64,000 nt of DNA, taken from NCBI RefSeq assembly GCF_010729105.1, contig NZ_AP022573.1, forward strand, positions 5,944,917 through 6,008,916, in the 5' to 3' direction. The translations under genes were made by a program, and so were the position numbers. The notes beneath the pieces are model-generated. The model was not told the DNA's origin. It saw only the letters and a program-made list of their open reading frames with translations, and made no database searches. Of this stretch, positions 56,572 to 64,000 are shown piece by piece; positions within the stretch are counted from its first letter, which is position 1, and the number at the start of each line of letters is the position of its first letter. This DNA comes from Mycobacterium saskatchewanense (GTDB lineage: Bacteria > Actinomycetota > Actinomycetes > Mycobacteriales > Mycobacteriaceae).

Positions 56572-57407
56572 GGGTCAAGGATGCCCGACCGTCGGGCATC
56601 CCGCGTCGTATTCTCTTCGTCCGCGGTGCGGAACGGCTCCAATCGCGGGCGCTTGGGCTCGCGCCCGTCCGCCGACGAGAGGCCGCGCATCCTGCGCCAG
56701 ATCCAGGGAAAGAAGGCGTCCTGCGTCCAGCGCAGCTGCCCGTAGGCGGTGGCGGGCAGCGACAATCGCGCCGGGTTGACACTCGGTTCGGCCCAATCGT
56801 GGTTGCTGCCAGGCAGACTCAGTGCCTCGGCGGCCGCGGCGGCGAACAGGATGTGTCCCTTGGTGGACGCGTGCACCCGGTCGATGGCCCAGGTGTCGAG
56901 GTCGCGCATCGACGCGGCGCCGTACAGGTCGACGAGCCGGAAGCCGTAGCGCTCGGTGGCCCCGCGGATCGCGGCGTTGATGCGGGACAGCCGCCCCGAC
57001 ACCAGCCGGCCGAGCGGCAAAAACTGCGCGACGTTGGGGAACGTGGTCGTCGCGACCGTCGCCCCCGATTCGGCGAGGGCGGCGTAGAGCTGTTCCAGGT
57101 CGCGCAGGGCGGGACCGAACGACCGGCCGGGCTGGATGACGTCGTTCATTCCGACGCACACCGTGACCAGGTCCGGTCGCATCGCCAGTGCCGGGGGGAC
57201 CTGCTCGCGCAGCACGTCGCCGATCCGCTTGCCGCGAATCGCGAGGTTGGCGTAGTGCAGGCCCGGGTGCAGCGCATCGATCATGGCGGCGAGCCGGTCC
57301 GCGAACCCCAGCAGGCCGACGACATCGTCGCCGTCCCACAACCCCTCGGTCTGGCTATCTCCCAGGGCGACGTATCGGCGATATCCGGCGTGACCAAGCC
57401 CGCGCAC
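56568..57407 (-). CDS. SGNH/GDSL-family hydrolase
   Basis: A 279-residue lipase/esterase-fold hydrolase. Block I is YVALGDSQTEGLWDG with the catalytic Ser, block II has NLAIRGKRIGD (Gly), block III is VGMNDVIQPG (Asn), and block V is DRVHASTKGH with the Asp and His. No signal peptide is evident, so it is likely cytosolic. It is upstream of dedA and overlaps it by four bases; the divergent acyl-CoA synthetase starts 112 bases away. Confidence 0.9.
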   Translation of the reverse strand: MRGLGHAGYRRYVALGDSQTEGLWDGDDVVGLLGFADRLAAMIDALHPGLHYANLAIRGKRIGDVLREQVPPALAMRPDLVTVCVGMNDVIQPGRSFGPALRDLEQLYAALAESGATVATTTFPNVAQFLPLGRLVSGRLSRINAAIRGATERYGFRLVDLYGAASMRDLDTWAIDRVHASTKGHILFAAAAAEALSLPGSNHDWAEPSVNPARLSLPATAYGQLRWTQDAFFPWIWRRMRGLSSADGREPKRPRLEPFRTADEENTTRDARRSGILDP

Positions 57408-57430
57408 GATGCCGAGACTAGTTTGGTGGC

Positions 57431-57477
57431 GGCGACTCGCGTCGCCCGGCTTCGCCGCGCCTCGCGATCATCGCGAG
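57431..57477. promoter_or_regulatory. Two palindromes between the SGNH hydrolase and acyl-CoA synthetase genes
   Basis: CTCGCGAT-C-ATCGCGAG at 57461-57477 is a perfect 17-base palindrome. GGCGAC-TCGC-GTCGCC at 57431-57446 is another perfect dyad. Both lie in the 111-base divergent promoter region, fitting operators controlling one or both genes. Regulator unknown. Confidence 0.6.
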
Positions 57478-57518
57478 CGGCAACGTGGCGCGCCGTCGGC
57501 CCGTGGTGAGGAGTGTCC

Positions 57519-59192
57519 ATGCAGGACGTCGAGTTCAACCTCGCTGAGGTGTTCGCGGCGGTGGCGGCGGCCAACCCGGACCGGGACTGCATCGTGTTCG
57601 GCGACCGCCGGTTCACGTTCGCGCAGACCGACGCGCGTGCCCGCCGCTTCGCCCGCGCGCTGAACCAGTGGGGCCTCGGCGCGCACCGGGAGCGCTCCGA
57701 GCTGGCGCCCCACGAGTCCGGCCAGAGTCACCTGGGGCTGTACATGGCCAATGGCAACGAGTACCTCGAGGCCATGCTCGGGGCGTACAAGGCGCGGGTC
57801 GCGCCGTTCAACGTCAACTATCGGTACGTCGCCGACGAACTGGTGTACCTGCTCGGCAATGCCCGCGCGGACGCGGTGATGTACCACGCGCGTTTTGCCC
57901 CGACGCTGGGCGAGGCGCTGCGCACCATGGGAGCCGACATACGCCTCATCCACGTCGACGACGGGTCCGGCCACGATCCGCTGCCCGGCGCGGTGCGCTA
58001 CGAGGATCTGCTGGCCTTCGAGACCGGGGGGGTGTCCGACGAACCGCTCGACCTCACGCCCTCGCCCGACGACCTCTACATGCTCTACACCGGCGGCACC
58101 ACCGGGATGCCCAAGGCGGTGCTGTGGCGCCAGCACGACATCTATCTGGGCGCCATGGGCGGCCGCAACTTCGGCACCGGCGAAGTGGTGACGAGCCTGG
58201 CGGAGATCGTCGAGCGGTCGAGGCCCGAGGGGCCGGGCTCGATGACGGTGGCGCCGCTGATGCACGGGGCCGCGCAGTGGGCGGCCTTCGTCAACCTGTG
58301 CGGCGGGCGACCGTTCGTGATGGCGCCGACCACCACCCACTTCGATCCGGCCGAGGCGTGGGCGCTGGCCAGCCGCGAGCGGGTGGTCTCGCTGTCGATG
58401 GTCGGCGACGCCTTCGGGCGGCCGCTGCTCGACGAGCTCGAGGCCGGCGATTACGACCTGTCCGGGTTGCTGATCCTGATCACGGGCGGGGCGGCGCTCA
58501 GCGCCCCGCTCAAGCGGCGATTCGTCGAATTGCTGCCGCAGCTGACGATCCTCGACGCGGGCGGTTCGTCGGAGTCCGGCTCCCAGATGGGTCAGGTGTC
58601 CAGTCGCGCACAGGCCGCCTCGGGCCGGTTCGCCCCCAATCCGGGTGCCGTGGTGGTCAGTTCGGACATGACGCGGATCCTGTCGCCCGGCGACGACGAG
58701 ATCGGCTGGCTGGCCCAGCAGGGCCGGATACCGCTCGGCTACCTCGGGGATCCGGAGAAGACCGCTCGCACGTTCCCGGTGATCGAGGGGATCCGGCACT
58801 CGGTGCCCGGCGACCGGGCCCGCTGGCACGCGGACGGCGGGATCGAGCTGCTGGGCCGTGACTCGGTGACGATCAATTCCGGTGGGGAGAAGATCTTCGC
58901 CGAGGAGGTGGAGGCCGCGGTCGGGCGGCACCCCGCCGTCTACGACGTGGTGGTGACCAGCCGGCCCAGCGTGCGGTGGGGCAACGAGGTGGTCGCCGTC
59001 GTCCAGCTGGCCAATGGTGAGCAGGCCGACGGTGACGGCCTGGCCGACGCCATCATCGCCGAGGCAGCCCGCCACATCGCCCGCTACAAGCTGCCCAAGG
59101 CGATCGTCTTCCGTGACCGGTTGCAGCGGTCGCCGTCCGGAAAGGCCGACTACCGGTGGGCGAAAGCAGTTGCAGCGCAGGCTGATCAGTGA
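57519..59192 (+). CDS. Acyl-CoA synthetase (FadD19-like)
   Basis: A 557-residue ANL ligase resembling FadD19-type fatty acid/steroid side-chain CoA ligases. Motifs are YMLYTGGTTGMPKAVLWRQH, GGAALSAPLKRRF, GSSESGSQMG, GDRARWHADGGIELLGRDS and SGKADYRWAKAV with the catalytic Lys. TGAGGAG at 57507-57513 supports the ATG at 57519 (MQDVEFNLAEVF); a GTG two codons earlier is an alternative. Substrate not determinable from sequence. Confidence 0.92.
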   Translation: MQDVEFNLAEVFAAVAAANPDRDCIVFGDRRFTFAQTDARARRFARALNQWGLGAHRERSELAPHESGQSHLGLYMANGNEYLEAMLGAYKARVAPFNVNYRYVADELVYLLGNARADAVMYHARFAPTLGEALRTMGADIRLIHVDDGSGHDPLPGAVRYEDLLAFETGGVSDEPLDLTPSPDDLYMLYTGGTTGMPKAVLWRQHDIYLGAMGGRNFGTGEVVTSLAEIVERSRPEGPGSMTVAPLMHGAAQWAAFVNLCGGRPFVMAPTTTHFDPAEAWALASRERVVSLSMVGDAFGRPLLDELEAGDYDLSGLLILITGGAALSAPLKRRFVELLPQLTILDAGGSSESGSQMGQVSSRAQAASGRFAPNPGAVVVSSDMTRILSPGDDEIGWLAQQGRIPLGYLGDPEKTARTFPVIEGIRHSVPGDRARWHADGGIELLGRDSVTINSGGEKIFAEEVEAAVGRHPAVYDVVVTSRPSVRWGNEVVAVVQLANGEQADGDGLADAIIAEAARHIARYKLPKAIVFRDRLQRSPSGKADYRWAKAVAAQADQ

Positions 59193-59234
59193 TGGCGCGC
59201 TCGACGTGCCCCGGCAGGGATATAGGCGACCTCA

Positions 59235-59264
59235 CGAAGCGATATCGGGTGCGCTATCGCTTCG
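59235..59264. promoter_or_regulatory. Long inverted repeat before the permease
   Basis: CGAAGCGATA and TATCGCTTCG form perfect ten-base arms around a ten-base loop, 43 bases after the fadD stop and 35 before the permease start. It could be a fadD terminator or an ArsR-type operator for the permease gene. Confidence 0.55.
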
Positions 59265-59298
59265 GTGATTTACCTGGCGCTACCCGGAGGGCGCGGCC

Positions 59299-60360
59299 GT
59301 GACGGAACTGGCGAGCGCGCGAGACGTGCGGGCCCGTGCGGCGCTCGCGATCGGTGTCGTGGTCACCCTGGCGGTGTTCGTGGTTGGGCTGGCGTGGGCG
59401 AAGTGGACGCCGTACGCCGCCAAAGCCCTGGAGGCCCGGCAAACCCATCACTGGCCGGGGTCCAACATCCTCATCGCGGGCGGAGTCCGCCCGGGGGACG
59501 GTCCGAGCTGGCACGCCGCGACGACGTTCTTCCACGCGTACCTGGCCTCGATCTGGCCGGCCCTCGTCGTCGCGTTGTTGATGAGCGCGTCGGTGCAGGC
59601 GCTGGTGCCGCGAACGTGGTTGCCGCGCTTGTTGAATCGGCGGCGCGTGCTGTCGCGCGCTCGCCGGCGCGGTAGCCAGCACGCCGTCGATGATGTGCAC
59701 GTGTTGCACCGCCCCGGTCGCGATCACGCTGCGGCGCAACGGCGTCGACCGCGCCGCCAGCGTTGCCTACTGGCTCGGCAACCCGCTGCTCAACCCAGCG
59801 GTGCTGGTCTTCTTGCTCTTCGTTGCTCCCTGGCAGTGGACGCTGACCAGGCTCCTGGTCGGCACCGCGGCGGTGGTCGGCGCCGCCGTGGCGGTGGGAC
59901 TGCTGACGCGCCCACACGGAACCGGGCCGTCGGCGTCCGACACCGCGCCGGCGCGTGACTCGGAGGCGCCCGCACGCAGGTTTGTGGGGGCACTGCTGCG
60001 GCTGTGTCTGATCCTGTTACCGGAATACGCGGTGATCGTGCTCGCCCTCGGCGCGCTACGGGGCTGGCTGCTCGCGGGTACCCGGCTCCCGCACCACGGT
60101 CTGCTGATCGTCGTGCTGGCGGCGATCGTCGGCACGCTCATCGTCATCCCCACGGCGGGGGAGATCCCGATCCTGCAAAGCCTTGCGCTGCTGGGGTCTC
60201 GTCGGGGACGATCGGCGCTCTGCTCGTCACGCTTCCCGCGGTCAGCGTCCCGGGCGCCGTGATGGTGGCGCGCGGTCTGGGGTGGAAGGCGACGACGACC
60301 GCCGCGGCCGCCGTCGTCGCGGCCGGGTTGCTCGGGGCGGCGGTGCTGAGCCTGGTGTGA
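59299..60360 (+). pseudogene. COG0701-type permease (ArsP-like) with two frameshifts
   Basis: About 354 residues if both shifts are joined. Frame 1 gives the N-terminus and first membrane spans (ALAIGVVVTLAVFVVGLAWA, ASIWPALVVALLMSASVQAL). Near 59650-59662 the reading moves to frame 2, where MMCTCCTAPVAITLRRNGVD gives the conserved Cys-rich loop and LPEYAVIVLALGALRGWLL follows. Near 60195-60203 it returns to frame 1 for GTIGALLVTLPAVSVPGAVM to the stop. Relatives export metal(loid)s or organoarsenicals. Two compensating shifts mean it is a broken gene, or the sequence has errors here. Confidence 0.75.
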
Positions 60361-60399
60361 GCGGCGCAGCCGGCGCATCGGGTCGGCGCCGTCGCTGTC

Positions 60400-60839
60400 A
60401 TGCCGAAGAAGGCTGAGCAGCCCGGGCCGGCGTTGACGGGCGTGGCGTTCGCGATCTTCGGCCGCATCGACATTCAGCGGTCCGCCGCGGCGGTCGTGCG
60501 CGGCCTCAGCGAGGAACCGCGTGAAATGGTCCGCGTCGGAATGCTCGACGGCGCCAACGTCCGGTTCGTCGCCGCGGTCGAGGCCCGGCCGCGGTGCGGG
60601 TCGCCTCCCGGCTCGGGCGCGAGCTGTCGCAGATCCGCGAGCGCGGCTGCGCCGTCAATCGCGAGGAGGGCGAGGACGGGGTCGCCTCGGTTGCGGTTGC
60701 GATCCCGACCGGCGGGCCCGGCCTGCGGCTCGCGCTCAACGCCGCCGCGCCGCTGAACCGGCTCGATGTGTGGCGCTTTCCCGCGGTGGCCGCCGCGCTC
60801 ACCACGGCCGCCAAAGCCATTGGGGACCAACTGGGTTGA
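60400..60839 (+). pseudogene. IclR-family regulator remnant
   Basis: Two frames together encode part of an IclR effector domain: ALTGVAFAIFGRIDIQRSAA with EMVRVGMLDGANVRFVAAVE in frame 1, then LGRELSQIRERGCAVNREEG and SVAVAIPTGGPGLRLALNAA in frame 3. The N-terminal helix-turn-helix and the middle of the effector domain are missing, and the join near 60590 is out of frame. It is a decayed gene. Confidence 0.65.
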
Positions 60840-60848
60840 GGTGTCGCC

Positions 60849-61628
60849 TCACCGGCGCGCGAAAACGTCGTCGAGGGTCACGGTGCGCAGCCCGCGGGCG
60901 CGGATGATCTCCCGCAGCTGCCCGTAGACATGGGTGACCGGCGGGTGGTTGAGGTGGCCGATCACGATGTTCTGCGCGACGAACGACTGGTACGCGAGCG
61001 CGACGATCCGGTCCTCGGGCAGCAGCGCGGAATCGTGCAGGTCGCCCGACCACAACGTGGGATTCTGATAGCCGAGGCCGGCGGCCACCGCGTCCACCGC
61101 GGCGTTGTGGTGACCATAGGGTGGCCGGAAATAGGGGGTGGCGTCCACCCCGTACGTGTTGCGCAGAAACGCGTCGGTGCGGCGGAGCTCGTCGGCGACC
61201 TGGCCCGGCGCCAGCCTCGTCAAGTCCGGGTGCGTCCAGGTGTGGTTCGCCAGCTGAATCTGCCCCGCATCGACGAGTGGCCGCAGCAGGGGGGCGTTCT
61301 CGGTCCAGGAGCGGTAGGCGCCGGTGACGAAATACGTGAGCCGCACGCCGGTGTCCTTGGCGAACTGCGTGTAGAGGCGCACCACGTCGGAGTTGGCACC
61401 GTCGTCGACCGTCCAGGCCAGCAGATCGCCGTTGCCGGGCAGCCTCTTCAGTACGGCACCGCCCGGCAGCGCCACCCGCGATCCCGGGGCCGGGGTGACC
61501 GGCCCGGGTGCGGTCCCGTGCACGTCACCGCGCGCTACCGGCGTCACGGTTTCGCCCGCGCACCACGAGGCGCCCGCGAACCCCGCGGCCAGCGCGACGA
61601 GGAACCGCCGCCGGGCCAGTTCGCTCAC
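60849..61628 (-). CDS. Tat-exported polysaccharide deacetylase (NodB-like)
   Basis: A 259-residue NodB/PgdA-type deacetylase, removing N- or O-acetyl groups from a glycan at the cell surface. The twin-arginine signal peptide is ELARRRFLVALAAGFAGASW. The metal-site motifs are TVDDGANSD (Asp-Asp), ANHTWTHPDL (His-x3-His) and the substrate loop FRPPYGHHN. GTG at 61628 with GGAG ahead is chosen; the open frame upstream is not protein-like. It is the one intact gene in the broken stretch at the right end. Confidence 0.9.
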   Translation of the reverse strand: MSELARRRFLVALAAGFAGASWCAGETVTPVARGDVHGTAPGPVTPAPGSRVALPGGAVLKRLPGNGDLLAWTVDDGANSDVVRLYTQFAKDTGVRLTYFVTGAYRSWTENAPLLRPLVDAGQIQLANHTWTHPDLTRLAPGQVADELRRTDAFLRNTYGVDATPYFRPPYGHHNAAVDAVAAGLGYQNPTLWSGDLHDSALLPEDRIVALAYQSFVAQNIVIGHLNHPPVTHVYGQLREIIRARGLRTVTLDDVFARR

Positions 61629-61783
61629 GTCTTTGCTCCTGGGTTTGCGGGTCGGACCTGAGAGGTTACGTCCCCGGCCGACGCGCGCCGGGCACATCCG
61701 CCGGGTGGCGCGCGCTCGATACGAGCCTGTGACGTCCACGAGATGCGTCGGAAGCTGTTGATTCGCAAGGTGTCCGCGACAAC

Positions 61784-62629
61784 TCATGCGTCACCGTGCC
61801 GGCCGTGAAGGTTGCGGTGCAGCCAGGTCGCCAGGTTTTCGACGTCGGGCACCAGGCGCCGGGTGGCGTCGAAGTCCGCTCGATAGGAAGGTGATTGGGT
61901 GAACCACCGAAACATCGTCTTCTGATCGTCGTCATCGCCGAGCACATCCAGCGGGGCCTCGGTGTAGGTCGCCCTCGTGCCGACCTGGGCGCCCACGCGT
62001 TCGGCGATCTGCGAGCCGGTCAGTTCGTCGCCGGCGATCTCGATCGCCTGTGGGGCCGAATGGGGCCGCAACAACATTGCCGCAGCGACCTTTCCGATAT
62101 CTCGCACCGAAACCATCTGTAGCGGTATGCCGTCGGGAAGTGGCGCCGACACGGCGACGGGCCGCTCATCGGTGCGTATCATCTGGCTGAGATTCTCCAT
62201 GAAAAATGTCGGCCGGACGAACGCGACCGGGACTTCGCCGTCTTCCAGGAACTCTTCGATCCGGCGCTTGCTCTCGAAGTGCGGGATCCCGGTGTGGCGC
62301 TCCGCGCCGCCCACCGAGCTATACACCAGGAACGGCAGCGCCGGCGGCGGCGGCTTCTGCGATGACGCGGCCGCGTTCGACTTCGCCGTCGGTGCCGTCC
62401 GGTCCGGCAAAGGTGGTCATGGCGAAGGCGACTGGCTCCATCGAAGGCGCGGCGCACCGAGTCGCGGTCGTTGAGGTCGGCCGCCACGACTTCGGCGCCG
62501 CGGCCCAGTTCGACACCGGCGTCGCTTTGCGGATCGCGCGTCACCGCGCGCACCGCGGCGCCGCGCTCGTAACCCCAGCACGACCGCCGATCCCTGCTGT
62601 CCGGTTGCGCCGATCACGGTGATGGTCAT
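61784..62629 (-). pseudogene. NmrA-family NAD(P)-binding oxidoreductase, frameshifted
   Basis: From the ATG at 62629 the N-terminus is MTITVIGATGQQGSAVV, a classic Rossmann start. The sequence then shifts to the frame of GAAVRAVTRDPQSDAGVELG and AADLNDRDSVRRAFDGAS, shifts again to FAMTTFAGPDGTDGEVERG, and finally to LPFLVYSSVGGAERHTG and the rest, ending at 61784. Three frameshifts in about 850 bases preclude a functional product. The intact relative would be a quinone or NADP sensor/reductase. Confidence 0.78.
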
Positions 62630-62652
62630 CGATGCCTCCCCTTGAGGTGTAG

Positions 62653-62670
62653 TTGCTGCTATTGCAGCAA
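62653..62670. promoter_or_regulatory. Palindrome TTGCTGC-N4-GCAGCAA
   Basis: Perfect seven-base arms, 24 bases upstream of the NmrA-like start. Typical of an operator for a small repressor; the regulator is not in the window. Confidence 0.5.
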
Positions 62671-62680
62671 GCCGTGCTCT

Positions 62681-64000
62681 TCATCGTTCGAGACCCCGAT
62701 GGAACCGGAAGACGCGGCGGGGATCAAGTGCGATCTTGACGGCCCGCAACCGATTGAAGTCGGACGTTGACATCGACTCGCCCGCATCGAGCTGACCATC
62801 CCGAAAGGACGGAGCGGTCCGGCTGGTGTTTGCGGCCCGACTCGCGACGCCTACGGCGCGAAGCGACTCGTCCACCAAGTCGCGCGTATCCCCGTCGGCC
62901 GCTGCGCCCACGGCGTGGAGCAGGAACGGTGCGGGGACGCTTGTCAGGGCACCGTCGACGTCGGTGGGTCCGCAGTCGGTGTGACGCAATTCGATCATGT
63001 TCAAACCGCCGCGCCGGCCCGCGGGCAGCGTCGAACGTCGCGGCGATGGCGTCTGTCGCGTTGTCGCCCAGCCATATTCCGATGCCCTGGCCGGCAGCCG
63101 CGGGCGGGTCGAGATGGATCGCGGACAGGAAGCCACGTCGCCGGGACCGGTGGTGTCCACAACGGGCTGCGCGGCGCTCGTAACAGGGTCGCGCATGCCG
63201 TCCAGAACGGCTCCGCCGTCTGGTGATGCATAGGAGAGGTGGACAACCGGCGTGCCCAGCAGTTCGTCGGGAAAAGGGCCCTCGGGTGGGAGTTTCAACA
63301 CCGATAGCGCACTGGTGACCGAAGCGCTCACGCGAGCGGTAGCGTTCGCCCACGCGGCGATTACCGCCGGCAGGTCGTCGGCACGCCACAGCAGGTAGCC
63401 GGTCCACAGGTCGGTCACCGGGACGAGGTCGATCTCGACCGCGGTGGCGATGCCGACGGGTGCCCCGCCGCGAAACGCCCATAGCGCTTCGCGGTCGATC
63501 GGATCGGACGCGTCGGGGGCGGCCCGGCGAATTCGGCCTTCGGCGTCGACGTAATCGACCGAGCGCAGCGTGGCCGCCGCGAGGCCGTGCTTGCGCACAA
63601 ACCAGCCGACCCCGCCACCGAAGATGTAGCCGGCCACCCCAACCGTCGGCGACGTCCCGCTGAGCCCGAGAATTCCATGCGGGGCAGCGGCTTTCTGGAC
63701 GGCCGGCCACATCGCGCCCGCGCCCACGTATGCAAGACGTCGCGTCGGGTCAACGGTGACGTCGGTCAACGCCGACGTGTCGAGCAAGACGTCGTCTCCG
63801 AGGACCGGCTCACCCGCTCCGTGGCCCGTGGCGAACCACGACACGACCGCCGAGGCGCGAAACCACAGCCACAGCGGAGGCCAGCTGGTTTGCCGATCGC
63901 GGCCGCACCGCCGCGCTGGGCGCTTGTTCGTGGCTGGAGTTGTCCGGACTGGTGGCGTCCGCGTACTCATCATCGCCGGGCGCGTAAACGGCGCCGGGAA
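62681..64000 (-). pseudogene. FAD-linked oxidase (berberine-bridge type), frameshifted, 5' end outside window
   Basis: A PCMH-type FAD oxidoreductase. From the right edge inward, one frame reads GAVYAPGDDEYADATSPDNS and AVRPRSANQLASAVAVVSRL. A shift near 63840 leads to WFATGHGAGEPVLGDD, the FAD-binding LSGTSPTVGVAGYIFGGGVG and the middle of the protein. Near 63095-63120 the sense moves to another frame (FLSAIHLDPPAAAGQGIGIW), then returns near 63020. The berberine-bridge-type C-terminus FNRLRAVKIALDPRRVFRF ends at 62681. At least three frameshifts; probably non-functional. Confidence 0.78.

Overview
This is a high-GC (roughly two-thirds G+C) chromosomal window from a slow-growing mycobacterium. 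The evidence is mycobacterium-specific content (AftC arabinan transferase, ClpC2, HemQ, DUF732 secreted protein, FadD/FadE/EchA abundance) and a left flank whose gene order matches the M. tuberculosis stretch Rv2682c to Rv2667 as I recall it. The right flank (STAS protein, then DedA) resembles Rv2638-Rv2637, so the 16-54 kb interior is where this strain differs from that layout.

Layout. 0-16 kb is conserved core: 3' end of dxs (isoprenoids), rnd, DUF3000, echA15, the haem genes hemE-hemG-hemQ with a coupled methyltransferase, an accessory DUF559 gene bracketed by a 61-bp palindromic element, msrB, aftC, an exported hydrolase-fold lipoprotein, ribD, zapE, a GNAT gene, an exported protein and the self-regulating clpC2. 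16-25 kb holds a DUF732 protein, an AGCS symporter, an O-methyltransferase, hydrolase, lipoproteins, CDF transporter, glycosyltransferase and small hypothetical genes. 25.2-25.7 kb is a four-gene tRNA cluster (Val-GAC, Cys-GCA and Gly-GCC on minus, Val-CAC on plus).

25.7-33.3 kb is patchy, degenerate and island-like. It has a DUF5994 gene, a compact operon of an Anbu-type proteasome homologue, an N-formylglutamate amidohydrolase-family protein and a transglutaminase-like protein, a broken alpha/beta hydrolase, an IS1380-family transposase remnant, a dehydrogenase and a RecQ tail fragment.

33.3-36.6 kb is a stress-signalling unit (GAF-GAF-GAF-SpoIIE-HATPase protein overlapping a STAS protein) followed by two tiny coupled ORFs. 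36.7-41.2 kb has an enoyl-CoA hydratase and a VirS/MymA-like set: an AraC regulator divergent from a flavin monooxygenase, plus a convergent hydrolase. The monooxygenase and the hydrolase carry the same ~105-bp upstream module with a GGCCGA-N13-TCGGCC dyad. 41.7-50.1 kb is a beta-oxidation cluster: SCP2-type thiolase, two half-size MaoC hydratases (one with an 18-bp x4 tandem repeat), SDR, acyl-CoA dehydrogenase, acyl-CoA ligase and a TetR with two fused TetR units, then an opposing second ligase.

50-59 kb holds an exported protein, SDR, catalase-family peroxidase, TauE/SafE permease, YbdK-type ligase, STAS, TetR, DedA, SGNH hydrolase and an FadD19-like ligase. 59.3-64 kb is decayed: permease, IclR, NmrA and FAD-oxidase genes all carry frameshifts or deletions, with one intact Tat-exported polysaccharide deacetylase between them.
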